Of a stretch of 64,000 nt of DNA, positions 1-13,102 are shown piece by piece. Within the stretch, counting starts at the first letter, position 1. Each line of letters opens with the position of its first letter. The position numbers were made by a program, and so were the translations under genes. This DNA comes from Plasmodium malariae. Its lineage: Eukaryota > Apicomplexa > Aconoidasida > Haemosporida > Plasmodiidae. The stretch covers positions 764,001 to 828,000 of the forward strand of contig NC_041787.1 in assembly GCF_900090045.1 (NCBI RefSeq), given 5' to 3'. The notes under the pieces are model-generated. The model had not been told where the DNA came from. It did no database searches and was given only the letters and a program-made list of their open reading frames with translations.

Positions 1-1
1 A

Positions 2-3000
2 GGTACTAATAGTGATTGCATTGTAGAAAAAAGAAATTATGATAACAAGGAGAAAAGCATTAGCGGGTTTAGTGACAGCATTGTGGACCAGAGTAATGAT
101 AGCAACAAAAGAGAAAATATCAGCCATCGCAGAAGTGTAAGCATAGATGATAGTATAACTGAGAATGAAAATGAAGCACATATACTTACTCAAAGCAATA
201 ATAGTGCTGCTATAGTCACTAAAGAATCAAATTTTTCTGGAAATATTGAAAAAATAAATTATGTCAAGGATGAGGAAGAAAATAAAAATAGCAAATATAC
301 ATGTCAAAAGGATACGGAGGATAGCAATAAAGAGAGTAACAAAGAAAGCAGGAACGAGAGCAGTATAGAAAGTAGTAAAGAGAGCAGTATAGAAAGTAGT
401 AAAGAGAGCAGTATAGAAAGTAGTAAAGAGAGCAGTATAGAAAGTAGTAAAGAGAGCAGTATAGAAAGTAGTAAGAGAGCAGTATAGAAAGTAGTAAGGA
501 GAGCAGTATAGAAAGTAGTAAAGAGCGCAGTATAGAAAGCAGTAAAGAGGGCATCAAAGGGAGCAGTAAAGAGGGCATCAAAGGGAGCAGTAAAGAGGGC
601 ATCAAAGGGAGCAGTAAAGAGGGCATCAAAGGGAGCAGTAAAGAGAGCATTAAAGAGGTAAAGAAGTGTATACTCACAGATAACAAAGAAGAATACAATG
701 AGCATGAAATAATAAGTAAAAACATACACTTGTTAGAAAAAAAAAAAAAAAAAAAAAAAAAATATCCAAACAGATAAATTTTCAAAGACTAAAAATTTAT
801 GTCATATTGATGATAAGGGTAATGAGAAGGACGTACGTTGTCCTAAAATAGACGTATGTAATATTCATCAAAAAAATACAAGTAAAGTTATTAATTCTGA
901 AAAAGATATAGAAAATAATATGGAAATGGAAATAAGAAAAAGTATGGAAGAGATGTTTAAGACAATTTTTGAAAAGGATATGCTTGAAGATAATTCGGAT
1001 TTTACAAAAATGGGTGTAACACGTAATGCTATTTGCGAAAAATGGTTAGACGAAGAGGGCGTAATGGAAGTAAAACAAGAGGACATAAAGGGGGCGGATG
1101 CAGCCGTAGAGGAACCGAACGTAAAGCAGATGAACAAAAAAGACGTAAATCAGATACAGGGAGAGGAGAAAAACGTAAACGAAATAGACGAAGAAGAGGG
1201 GGAGATAGTGTCACTAAGGAAATATGGTCTTTCTTGTACTTGTCACAAACAAGATGAATTATGCAATGGTTTGAGAATGGGGACCCCTAACAATCTTTTT
1301 CAATCGTTTGGAAGGGTTAATAGAGAATGCAATAATTTGGGTAAAGAAAAATTAGAGACGAAAACAAAAGAAAGATACAGAGTATCAAAGGAAGTCATAG
1401 AAAAAGAAGAGAGCACACAACAAAATGATAAACATAACGTCGACGCGTTAGACGATGCAAATAAATTGTGTTCTAGGCTGCAGAATAAAATTATGAAGGA
1501 TATTAAAAAGGGATATATAAAAAAGATGAAAAGGCTTTTCAAGAAAAGATACAAAAAAATAGAAAAAAATATTTCTGAAAATATTAAAACTATTGTTCAT
1601 AATTTTAACAGTAATGAAGATGATTATAAGCACCTTTCGGGTATTCGCCTAACAGAAGAAGAAAAGATAAAAAAAAAAAAAAAAAAAAAATAAAAGAAAA
1701 ATAAAAAAGAAGAAAAAAAAAAAAAGAAAAAGGAAAAGATAAGAGAAAATGGTATAGAATTAATTAGAAATTATACAAATGTTGAAAACTATGCACAATT
1801 AGACAATCCCGTTGTTAATAATGAACAAAATGATCATAAAAAAAATTCAATCTGCGAAGTAGGTCATAACAATGCCATAATTCCTAGCAGTATTAGTGAG
1901 GATATAAAGAGCATGCCGCAAAATAGCTATGACAAGGATAGTACAAACTATTTAGTTAATCGCTATATGCTTACCAGAATTAATAACGATAGTAATAGAG
2001 GTAATCCTTTTAGTACTGGAAATGTTGGTAGAATTTATCATGATGCACTTAGTCAAAATAACACTTCTAAATGTTTCGGTTCGTATTGTATAAACCATCA
2101 AAATAATATGAATAAGATGAAAAGTAATTCGAGCGAGAAAAGTAGCCATATGTGTTATGAGCCCTATATAAATATAATGAACATTCTTGAGAAACATAAT
2201 TCTGGTGAGTATGATAAAAAAGGAAAAATAGAAAACGAGGAAATAAAACTTGGTATTATTATTCCTCAAAATAATATTAGAAATTCAAAACAAAATGTTA
2301 TACTTAAAAATTTAAAATATACAGGACTTCCTTTTATATCTAACCACTTTAATAACGGAAATGAATTACTTAGTCAGCTGAATTTTACTGAGAAAAGGAA
2401 CATAGGGGGCCTTTTCAAAAAAATAGATACTATCGGAAAAGGTAGTATGAGTGGAAAAACTGATGTCAATACAGATGATGGAATAAGCAGAAGGAAGGAC
2501 ATCCATATGAATGTTAATATGAACAGATCTACGAAAAACGTCAATGTTTCAAGCAAAATTCATCCTTTTGAATTTGTTAGGGCCGAAAGAGAAAATACCA
2601 AGCAACTTAGTAGTAACGATATTCTATTGTATAATAGCACTAGTGAACGTTTTATAAACGACAACAAAAAGATTAAGAAAAATAAGGAAGAGAAAGAAGA
2701 GCATTTAGTGCTTAGTTACCAAGCAAGACATAAAATAAAAACTCCTACCATCAAAACAAGTATACAGAAAATTAACAAAACGCTGTACTATCAAAATAAT
2801 AATATGTATAATAAAATTTGGAATAAAGAGACAAAACATATAAATGAAAACAAGTTAAAAAGTACTGCTATCTTTTTTATTCATAAAAGAGGAAAATTAA
2901 ATAAGAGCACAAAAAGTGAAAAAGGTATTTATACCTTATATCAATCAAAAAATCAAATGGATCAAAAATATTTTAGTGATAAAAGAATTTCTCCATATTG

Positions 3001-4888
3001 GTTATATAGAACAATTAAACATAGGGGTAAATACATCCCAATTACAAATGTTAATGATAGAAATGTATTTGTAGATAAATCTACTTATTATTCATTAATA
3101 AAAGATAGTGTTTCCCCCTTTTATTACTATGACACTTCATGTATTAACAGAGGGGACCTTTCGAATAATACCTCATTGGGCATACAAAAACTGGATGAAG
3201 TTAAAAAATATAAACTGGAGCAATGTGGATATATGAATGATGCTTGTGTAGTTAGTTGCAATGGTGAGAGCTACTTGCATGTAAACCGAAATGTGGCTAG
3301 TGGCGCCATAAGAAGCAGCAATAATAGCGCTGTGGATGGAAGCCGGGACAGCAGCATAATCGATGGTATGCACACGCATACATACAATAGTGCCATTGTT
3401 CTAAGGAGTGGAAGTAGTAACAGGGCAAAAGGAGATTATTTCCACTTGTACAAAACAAAGGCCATTTGTAATAGCCACCTGTCCGATTTGAACAACATAT
3501 CATATGAAATGTCAATAGGTTATGAAGGCACAAGCACAATAAAAAATTGTCAAACATGCCAAAAGTCTCAGCAGGGAAATGCGCTTTTAGGTAGTAGTAT
3601 TTTTAATAGAGCTTACGATAAAGGGAAAATAAGCATAAATAAAAATAGCCACCTAATAAACAAATATAACAAGACTTGTAGACAAACGCACTTAATAGGT
3701 GTGAGGAGCAAGACATGTACTAACAACAATAAGGACATTAACAAGAGTAACGACATGAACAACAGTAGCAACATGAAGAGAGTTTCTCGATGTAGTCAAC
3801 AGACTCATACGTACGCCTTAAATAGAAGTATACTTTGTAAAAGGACAAATTTGGCAAAAACTCCAAACGTCAAAGAAATGTACGACGTTAGTTATGAGCG
3901 TGAGGACGTGAAAAAGGGGAACAGTTCGATTTTTCAAAAAGAAACAAAACAAAGTTTTAATTGTTTGGACAAATATCATCTACACAGAAATGTTAGCAGC
4001 ATTGTAAACAGAATTGTAAACAGACGTCTAAACAACGATGCAGAGAACAACGGTGCGGAAAGAAAGCAGTGTTTTCTTAGCAACAGTAACGATGTAAGAT
4101 TTGCACGGTTAAGAATGAAAATAAAAAATAAAAAAGAAAATATGGAAAAAAAGGAAAATATGGAAAAAAAGGAAAAGATCGAAAAAATGGAAAAGATCGA
4201 AAAAAAGGAAAAGATCGAAAAAAACAATAATAATGCTTATAACAAAAATAACGGAAACAACGAAAGTATATGGAACTTAGCAAATTGTTACATTACAAGT
4301 GATAGCAACGCTCTTTACACAAATGGAAAATTGCATAACGATAATATTTTAAAAAAGAAGAATAAAAATAATTTATTCCCAGTCCAACATAATAATAAAA
4401 CAAAGAAAGCAGTAAAAAGAGACAGCGAAAAAAATGAACGTCACTCGTGTAAAATGAAAGACGGGATATTGTCATGTACTAGTGATTTTCACATAAATAA
4501 AATTACTTCAAAAAACTGCATTTTAAAAAATATGTGCACTAGTGCATATAATTATTTTACTAATATATATGATACGAGAACAAATGAAAAGGATGTAGAA
4601 ATTATGAACAAGTATCATCTTAAAGTAAAAAAAATTTCTTTCAATCGCAAAAATCAACCTTATCAAATGACTGATATATATAATATAAGAAACATGCCAT
4701 TTTATATTTCAAATAATTCTTTTTTCTTTGATAATGTATTTAATACTCATATAAAAAAGGTTGCACTGAATAATAGGAACATTCAAAGTTTTCATATATG
4801 CTCCATTAATTCTTCACCATATGATCAAGTGAAGAGCACAAATTACAGGCATTATATGGAAAATATAGGTATATACAGGGATTTCTGA
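2..4888 (+). CDS. Low-complexity Plasmodium protein, 5' end outside window, reading frame interrupted three times
   Basis: I do not recognise the family. The frame is open from the left edge (codons start at base 2), so the gene begins upstream. The N-terminal visible part is Ser/Glu/Lys-rich with ESSIESSK and KEGIKGSS repeats (about 350-640), followed by a charged K/E-rich segment. The longest clean stretch, 1913-4888, encodes 991 residues rich in Asn, Lys and Ser with a KKENME/KKEKIE repeat near 4130-4225 and no domain I can name. The frame is broken by a one-base loss in the 24-bp repeat near 473-476 (stop at 485-487), shifts back inside a 26-base poly-A run (737-762), and meets an in-frame TAA at 1691-1693 just after another poly-A run. 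Coding-like sequence continues across all three. These could be sequencing errors or real decay. It is convergent with the potassium channel. No catalytic motif is visible. Confidence 0.6.
350..655 (+). repeat. Coding minisatellite (24-bp ESSIESSK unit, then 24-bp KEGIKGSS unit)
   Basis: A 24-bp unit coding ESSIESSK repeats with few differences from about 350 to 535 and then gives way to a second 24-bp unit (GGCATCAAAGGGAGCAGTAAAGA) up to about 650. One copy near 473-476 has lost a single A, which shifts the frame of the host gene. Confidence 0.85.
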
Positions 4889-4989
4889 AGCTTCAAGCTA
4901 CTCTTGTCAAGCCATATACTCGCTTTGTATCACAAAAACCTATATAAGCGAAATGACATTACGCAAAAGAATTCGTATGTTAGGGTCAA

Positions 4990-5195
4990 GACTTGACTAT
5001 TCCTTTTTCGTTTTTTCGTTTTTTCGTTTTTTCGTTTAGTCGTTTTTTCGTTTTTTCGTTTTTTCGTTTAGTCGTTTTTTCGTTTTTTCGTTTTTTCGTT
5101 TAGTCGTTTTTTCGTTTTTTCATTTTTTCATTTTTTCATTTTGTCGTTTTTTCATTTTTTCATTTTTTCATTTTGTCGTTTTTTCATTTTTTTGC
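4990..5195. repeat. T-rich tandem repeat in the convergent intergenic gap
   Basis: The gap 4889-5224 separates two convergent 3' ends. It holds repeated GTTTTTTC octamers grouped into roughly 32-bp blocks punctuated by GTTTAGTC, drifting to CATTTTTT units on the right. No coding potential is visible. It probably lies in the overlapping 3' untranslated regions. Confidence 0.8.
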
Positions 5196-5224
5196 TTATT
5201 TGCTTTTTTGCCTATTTTGCTATT

Positions 5225-5677
5225 TCAATTTTTTTTGCTTTTTTTTGATATTTTTTTTTCGACATGTACCTTATCCCGCTTGTGCACTATGAAATTTCTC
5301 TGAGGGCACGGAATGACAATGCTCATGTTATTTTCCTTGTTACATCTGTAAATGCCAATAATTATTGCGCCCTTTTTCAGATAGTTCTACAAAGTAAAGG
5401 CAATCAATCACGTGAATTTATGACGCGTAGGGTCAAAAAAATTAAATGTAAATATTCGCGTTTGTACATTTGTACATATGCACGCACAAATGCCCATACA
5501 TGCACTCATACATATACACACATACATATACACACATACATATACACACATACATATACACACATACATATACACACATACATATACACACATACATATA
5601 CACACATACATATACACACATACATATACACATATACATATACACAAATACATATACACAAATACATATACACAAAT

Positions 5678-5715
<38 letters not shown>

Positions 5716-8700
5716 TACAAACTTCGGCCTTGCGTGTCAAACCTGAAAGAGGAGGAAGAAGTGCTTCGAATGGAATTTTGGATTAACTGCTTTTTGCAAT
5801 AAATTGGTTTTCATTTTTTTCTGACTATCAGTATAAGTACCATCTATAAAAGCTTCAATGGCGGAAATGTTTAAGGAATTATTTTTGATTGGAAACGTGT
5901 AACCAATAAGGTGATATAGTAACTCATCAATAAACAAACTAGCTGATGTGAATTGTAGAAAATATAAATAGAAATAATAATTATCTACAAATATATGTTC
6001 AATTTTTTTGTATATATTTTCAACAAGTAGATTTCCATATTTAAAAAACTGAATTTGCTTTTTATAATTTTCTAAAAATAATAAATTATGTGCTTTGCTT
6101 ATACTTATTTCGTTCGATTTTTTTTTTTTAAATGTATCAACATTTACATACACATCGTTATTTAAATACTGCACAGATAAAGTGTTGTTTAGTTCCATTA
6201 GTAAGTAAATATTTCTTTTCTTTTTCTTTTTCTTTTTTTCTACTTCTTCTACGTCTACATTTACTTCTTCCATTTCTTTCTTTTTCTCCTTTTCCTGTTT
6301 CTTATTACGTAGTGATTCGATGCTCTCATGAAAACTGCTATCCCTTTGTATTCCCAATTTTTTTTTTATATAATCATTATAAAGATTAGTTTCTGTGCTT
6401 TCTCTAAGGTAGTATTCAACAAAAGCACTGTTAATATCTCTCCTTCTAAATATATTCTGAATGTTGTTAAAAATTAGTATCAAGTCACTATCGTTATATT
6501 CACACATGTACTCAAAATAATTTATGCTTTCCGCTTTTTCGTTGTATGATATAACATTTTGATGTGATTTTAATTTTAAATAATTTTTAAATATAATACA
6601 TTTTGTACATTGTAAAATGCCTGCAACAACTAGATTGAACAGAATTAAAGGAGATTTCTGTATATAGCACACATTATACTTGGACAATTTATTATTGTAT
6701 ATATAGGATGGTATCTGATCACTCAGAATAATTATATTATGATTTTTTCTTTTATATAACACTTTTAGAAATGTATTTAACGACTCTGGCCAATATATCA
6801 ATATTATGAAATCCGTGTGTTGCGAGTTTTCCCCTTTTATACTTTTTTCTCTTCCCCTATTTTTCTCGCTTGATTTTCTATTCTTTTCTAACGGGCTTCC
6901 TTGACTAGGTCGCACTGGATTAGGTCCCATTTCACAAGGTGTCATTTCACCATTTTGAACTTCGTTCTGTAGTTCATCCCCTTCATCATGCACTATTTCT
7001 CCATCGGAGTTACAGTTATATTTTTCTCTTTTATCCATCCTGCTATGCTTTTTGCTATGCTTTTTATGGTCATGTGGGACTTTTTTTTTCCCCTCCTCTA
7101 ACTTCTTGTTCACCATCTTTTCCTTCTTCTTCCCCTTATTCTTCATCTCTTCCTTATTTATGTTAACTCGTTGTTCTCCTTTTTCAGTTCCCTCAAGTAA
7201 AGAAGAATTGTCCATTTCATAATTACGACTGTTGCTACTATTTGATGTGCTGCTAACAGAAGTGTCGCTATTCGACGTACCTCTAACCGACGTGCCATTA
7301 GGATATGAGTTTTTATTACGATAAGGTGCTTCTGCGTTTTTCCTTCTTAGGTTAAAAATTTGAATTGCTTGTAAATAATTCTCTACTCTATATATATTTA
7401 AAACAGGATTAAAAAATATATTATTTTCATTTTTTAAAATCCTCATTTCTGAGTAATATGTGTTTTGATTATTGGTGTTATGTTCTTCAGATCCTTCATC
7501 TGGTGCATTTCTTTGGTTTTTATTTCTTGGTGTTTTAACAGAGTCGATATTATCCATCCAATCTAAATTTACTTTCTTAATATTTTGAATTTTTTGTAGT
7601 ATATTATACTTATCTGTTAGTACGATAAAGTAAGTATTACTAGATGTGTATACAAAATTAAGTGGATTTAATTTTATCTCATTGTAGTCATTTATTATTC
7701 CTATTATGTAAGCATTATAATTCATATACATATACTGCACTATGGTTACAAAATGAAAATTAAAAAAAGAAGGCGGTAATTTAATTTTATATATATTATA
7801 TTTTATGCCTTTTATATAATTTACATAATTATTATAAGAACTGTAGAAGAAATCTTCATCGAAATTGTGTGAAAAGAAACCTTTATACATACTTTTCTTT
7901 TTTGTATCTTTCTGTAAATTGGCATATAAAGACTTACTTTTTTTGTTTTTATTAATATTTAGGTGTACTGCTTCTGTATTTTCCTTTCCCTTGCTTCCAA
8001 CATTTTTCCCGTTTGTATTTCCCTTAGTGTTGACTTTTACCCCCCTGGAAGCGTCTATTTCTACTTCTCCCCCCAAAGAGTTCACCTCTTCACCCCCTAC
8101 GCCTATCTCTCCACCTACTACATCCGCTTCTTCCTTTTCTTTTGACTCATCCTTTTCACCACTTTTGGCAATATCAATTTCGTAAAAGTCATTCCTTCCA
8201 CTGCTGTTATTACTGTCTTTGAACTTTTTGCTTTTTTTCGAGAGAACACCATTCTCAGTGAAGTACTTCCTTGAGTTCACAAAGGAGAGCAACTTTAAGT
8301 GAAGCTTATATTCACCCTCATCATAATTACTTTGACTTCCTCTACTACTGGTACTATCACGACTACCTCTATTACCAAAACTTCCACTCTTGGTATATAT
8401 ATTTTTTTTTTTTTTTTTTTCCCCATCCTTCTTGCTTCCAGCGCTTTCCGCTCCACTGGTACTTCCGAAGGGAGTCTTATCCGGTTCAATGATTTCTTCT
8501 GGGTTATCAAAATACTTGTTTAATATATAGGTGTGCTTAAATTTTAACTTCTGCGGTGTGTTGATGAAAAATAAGAGTATTAGCAAAAACATGCCTGGGC
8601 AGTCGTCGACAGTTTTTGCAAATAGCTTCATTTTTAAGTCATTCAGACACACTATATTTCTGTTATTCCTTTTAAGTAGAATATTATGGTTACACATGTT

Positions 8701-11028
8701 ATTTAGTAGAACTGATATGTATTTGTTGAAAGGCCCTAGCGATGTTATTTCATTATATCTCTTTAATGTTTCCATATCATTATTAATATTATGATGTGTG
8801 TTAATAATATTATTGCATATAAAAATACCACTACTATATGAAATGATTTTTTTTATTTTTAAAGGAAATGGTTTATTTAAATCGTATAAACATAAACTTG
8901 TTTTACAAGCCCCTTTTTTGTTTAATAAACGTATTATATTTATATAAAATTTTACAGGTAAGCTTGTTAATATAATAATTTCATCCAAATTACTGTACGA
9001 GGATTGCAACTCGTTGATTATTACATAAAGAGCTATTGGTTTGATATGACCTATTATAACAAAGTAACGTGCTCCTATATTTGGAATTTTTCCATATATT
9101 TTTTTTTCTTCTACCATATGATTTTTTAAGTAACGTATTTTATATTGTATATATGTAAAAGTCATAAAGATATAAAATATATAACTAATTTTTGTTTGTA
9201 ATGTGAAAGGGAAACATGATCCTTTGCCCATACCAGCTGTTGATACTGTTTGCATCCCAGAGAAAACATAATCATATATTTCGTAATCTCCTTTACATGG
9301 GTGTTCCATTAATAAATGTATACACGCATATGTATATATAACAACTAGTATTTGTATTGATAAAGTAATAACAGGAAAATTTATCTTATGGTGATAATTG
9401 TTCTGACCAAACAAATTTTCAATTCGTAAAAAGTTAAGAAATCTAAATGGTCCAGATAAATATAACCATCCATATCTTTTAAATTTTACATCAGTTATAA
9501 AAGAGGCAGCAACGTATAAAAATGGTGTATTCATTAAGTTTAATAAAAACCAATAACTTAATATATGGTTAGAAGAAAAAAAAAGAAATAATTTTATGCA
9601 CAAGTCATACAAAATAAAATATTGCAAATATCCTTCAACAGTTTTATATGCCTTAGGTAGATAATCAGTATTCCAATTAAACATACCTGTGTCTATATCT
9701 ACATTATTTCGACGTAAATGTTTATGTACCTTAACCCATACCATATGTAATATGAATGTTATGATCAAATCAGCTATTAAAAAAGAAGTATTTTTACAAA
9801 ATTTTACAAATATTACTTTTATATTTACTATAAACTTAAGAAAAAGATTATGCCATCTTGAAAAATCATAATCATTTTGTACATGTTTATTTCGGTCATA
9901 GAAACTATGTAATGTATAATTATTTGTATTTGATCTGAAACCAGAAAAATAACTAGTTTTCCATGTTTCTAAGCCTTTTTTTTTATAAAATATTTTATTA
10001 ACCATATAACAGAAATATTTCTTTTTATTATTTTTACAATCCACTTTTTCTTCTGTACAGTCTTCATTTTTCATATTTAAATATTTCTTATCATATAGAA
10101 AGGATCCAATCTTTCTTTTATCATCCTTTAACTCAATGCTTGAATTCATATTTACTTTATATTCATCTTTCATTATTTTAACATTCTGCTTATACTCTTC
10201 TTCTGATTGTACCACATTCTCAGTGTCATTCAGTTCTATATATTTTATTATCTTATCCTTAATTTTCAACGTTTTTCTTTGATCATTAAAACAAATCTTT
10301 TCATATTCTTCACAACTATCTATAATATATTTTTTATTATTCCCTCCTTTTTTTAAAACATAATCATTGATTTCATTCTTGCTGTACCTCCCATTTTTTT
10401 TCCTACTCCGTGTATTCTTCTTTAATATACCATTGACATCCTTTCTGTTCCTACTTCCATTAGTTCCTTGGAAATTTTTATTGTCGTCTTCGTTGTTTTC
10501 TACGTTCACTATATCGGAATTTTCTATCCTCACTCGGGAACTTTTACCGTCCACTACTCTGCTTCTATTCCTACTTCCATCCCTGTTTCCATTCCTGTTA
10601 CCATTCCTGCCTCTTCCTCTTACCTCACCATGTTTGTATCCTTGGTGCTCATTCTGCCCGTTGTGTCTGTCGATGTTTCCCTTATCCAAAAAATTCTGAT
10701 TCATGTAGAGAAAACTGGTATCTATTAAGTTATCAATCTTTAAGTCCTTGTTATTAACCTTTCTCTTTGAAAGCAAATCTTTTTTTAGTGAGTACGTGTA
10801 TATTTTTTTTTTCCTTGTTTTATAAAATAAGGTGTACTTAACTGAGTTTGCTATTTCTGGTAATATGGCCAAAATGTACGATATAGTATATATAAGCGCC
10901 AGTAAGGGAATACTCAAGTAGCAAATAGAATTATCATACATAACCATGAAGTCCAGGAAAAAATATGCAGTTGCCAAAAAAATTGTAAGAAAAACGATTC
11001 TCTCGAGTACTACGTATACCCTCGCCAT
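5225..11028 (-). CDS. BK/Slo-like potassium channel with two RCK domains, two exons
   Basis: Predicted K+ channel of the plasma or an internal membrane, 1815 residues. Exon 1 is 11028-5743 and exon 2 is 5386-5225. Hydrophobic segments lie at about residues 8-28, 36-55, 419-440, 470-520 and 552-576, followed by a pore loop and an inner helix (608-630). The loop reads MQTVSTAGMGKG, aligning with BK MVTMSTVGYGDV, so the filter is T597-A-G-M-G601 instead of TVGYG. RCK1 starts near residue 646 (YFVIIGHIKPIA) and resumes near 1071. RCK2 starts near 1404 (HTDFIILIYWPESL) and ends in exon 2 (GAIIIGIYRCNKENN, like BK FGIYRLRD). Long Lys/Asn/Glu-rich insertions lie between these blocks. The donor CAG/GTTTGA and acceptor TTTGTAG are both phase 0. 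Without exon 2 the protein would stop at 5737 and lack the end of RCK2. Family assignment is firm; ion selectivity is inferred. Confidence 0.85.
5505..5715. repeat. (ACACATACATAT)n minisatellite and (CA)n run in the channel intron
   Basis: Roughly a dozen copies of a 12-bp ACACATACATAT unit with ACACAAATACAT variants, followed by a pure CA run ending near 5713. It lies inside the proposed intron 5387-5742 of the channel gene. It creates long spurious Thr/His/Tyr/Ile open frames on both strands. Confidence 0.9.
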
Positions 11029-13102
11029 CTTTCCTCGCGTCTGAAGGGGGGGAAATGGAAAAAAGAGAAGAATTAAAGCGAAAATACAAAGTATATAATG
11101 CGAATAATAAATATACGTAATAGCGGGTAAATAGCTATGTAATATACCCTAAGGTGTCACAACGCATATATATTATCGTGCATGCGCAGTGCTCTAAACA
11201 CGCACCCCGAATACATCCCAAATGAGGCAAAGGAACAGCAGATCAGTAAAACAGAAAAAAAAAAGAACAAAAATTTTAACATAAATGATATACAAATTTA
11301 GGTAAATGTGCACGAGTTACAAGTAACCTATGAATAATTTAAAGTAACACTCTCCTACAATTTCTCTTTTTTTTTTTTTTTTTTTTTCATTCTACACACT
11401 GGATACATCCAATTGCATTTACATGCTCTATATCATAGTAGTCCTTTTCTGACTTTATTTTTTTTTTTTACATTTGGAAAAAAGTATAGTTCGACTTCTA
11501 ACTAGAATGCAGACGCTTTTGCTGAGTAATTTGAACAACGCATATAAGTTTGAACACAGGAAAAATAGAGGAACGGTTTGCTGAAATTAAAAACTTTTGC
11601 AGGAAAAAAAATAAAAATATACATAATGCTAAAGCACAAGGCAAATAAGGTAAAGTGCTATACGATGAACTCCTATAAATACCATAACGTGGAAAATTAT
11701 CAGTTCTCTTTGACATAGTAACAATGGTTCTGAAATTGACTCTTTTCCTTTTTCGCTTTGATTCTTATCCTTTTCATTTTTGATAATCAACCTAATAGTG
11801 TATGCGTATTTCTCTTTCTTTCACAAGTTCGTGAGTATGTAAGGATGCATATACATATATATATGTACACTCGTGCGTGCACTTGTTTTTATCCTTCTAA
11901 ATGCTTTTCTCCTCTTTTGTCAAATTCAAACACGAGTATTCTTAGGTGACATAACTTGTTTTTATATTTCAAAAATACTTTTTGTTTCTTCAAACAAAAT
12001 ATACATATATATATTTTTCATTAACTTGACAAATTATTCTATTTAATTTTTTTTTTTTTCACTATAAAAATTTAAATGTTAGATCAAACTGGATTATACG
12101 TAATCTGCCACACATATTGCAAACCTATTTATCGTAATTTCTGCTTTAATAGCATAAACAAATCGCCGAATGTGTATTAATGACACTAAGCCTTTTTTTG
12201 TATATATTGAGATATACTCTTATGAAATTTATGAAATCAAAAAATACTTTTTCTTTTTTTTCAAAGTTTTTTAATTAAAGTCTGTCAATAAGTTAATCAA
12301 ATGGGAAAATGTGCAAGCGGGTATATATATATGTACACTCATATATACATGAGTAATGTACGAAGAATGGATATGTGCACGTAATGTGTACATAAACATA
12401 TATACATAAATATATGTACATAAATATATATATATATGAGCGTATATGCTTTAAAAGAGTAAGCTATTGAGTTTTCCTTTTGCGTTTTAAAATATAAAAT
12501 TCTTTTAAACTGTGGCTGTAAAAAAGTAAATATAAACTTATAAACCCATTTACGCATTTACGTATATAAGTATGTTTATATATATATTTAATACACATAA
12601 AACATTTAACATTTTTCCTTTTTCTGTTTCATTCGAATTGTACCGTAAATACATGATAATCTGATAAATGTAAATATGAAAAATGGAAAGGTCAAAAATT
12701 GATGAGCGCATTTATTATATAAATGCATAATTTTAAAAAATTGCATAAGCATATATACATAAACACGTGTATAAAATTGGCACATATATTTGATGGTGAA
12801 AAAAATTAAGTGCGAATGTTTTTATAATTATAAAAATATTGGTCCATTCTTTTTTATAATATTTTTCGTACAAATTAAACATTAAAAAAAATGGATTTTT
12901 CAAAAAACGAGTTTTATTTGTGCGCATTTTTTTTCTTTCCCAAAAATGTAATTTATATGTGCGTATTTTTTTTAATTTATCGTTTCTTCATTTTATTTTT
13001 ATTTTTTAAAGTTTTCCTTTTTTCACATCTTAACTTCTTCACTTTCGCATTCCTTTACTCCCTCACTTTCATCTGCGCAGTGGGCGAACTGGAAAATGCA
13101 AA
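11029..13102. other. Intergenic region upstream of the potassium channel, downstream of GPI
   Basis: About 2.1 kb of AT-rich DNA between two minus-strand genes. It should carry the channel promoter and 5' leader (right of 11028) and the GPI 3' untranslated region (left of 13103). The only notable parts are AGCGGGT at 11122-11128 and 12316-12322, a poly-T run near 11369-11388, and a less AT-rich block at 11490-11720 containing one 72-codon minus-strand frame, listed separately. Otherwise I see nothing. Confidence 0.6.
11498..11716 (-). CDS. Possible 72-residue single-exon membrane peptide (weak candidate)
   Basis: An ATG-to-stop frame, starting MSKRTDNFPRYGIYRSSSYS, lies in an island visibly richer in G+C than the surrounding intergenic DNA. 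It has one hydrophobic stretch at about residues 27-48 and a basic tail. I recognise no family. Short plus-strand ATG frames overlap the same island, so the coding strand is uncertain. It could equally be part of an untranslated leader of the channel gene. Confidence 0.2.
   Translation of the reverse strand: MSKRTDNFPRYGIYRSSSYSTLPYLPCALALCIFLFFFLQKFLISANRSSIFPVFKLICVVQITQQKRLHSS

Noticed and set aside
264..785. Minus-strand Leu/Ser-rich frames opposite the first gene
   Set aside because: They are shadows of the 24-bp coding repeat on the plus strand.
5264..5746. Plus-strand 160-codon frame with Thr/His/Tyr/Ile repeats
   Set aside because: Its right half is the CA-rich minisatellite and its left half is antisense to the hidden channel exon, whose minus-strand translation fits RCK2.
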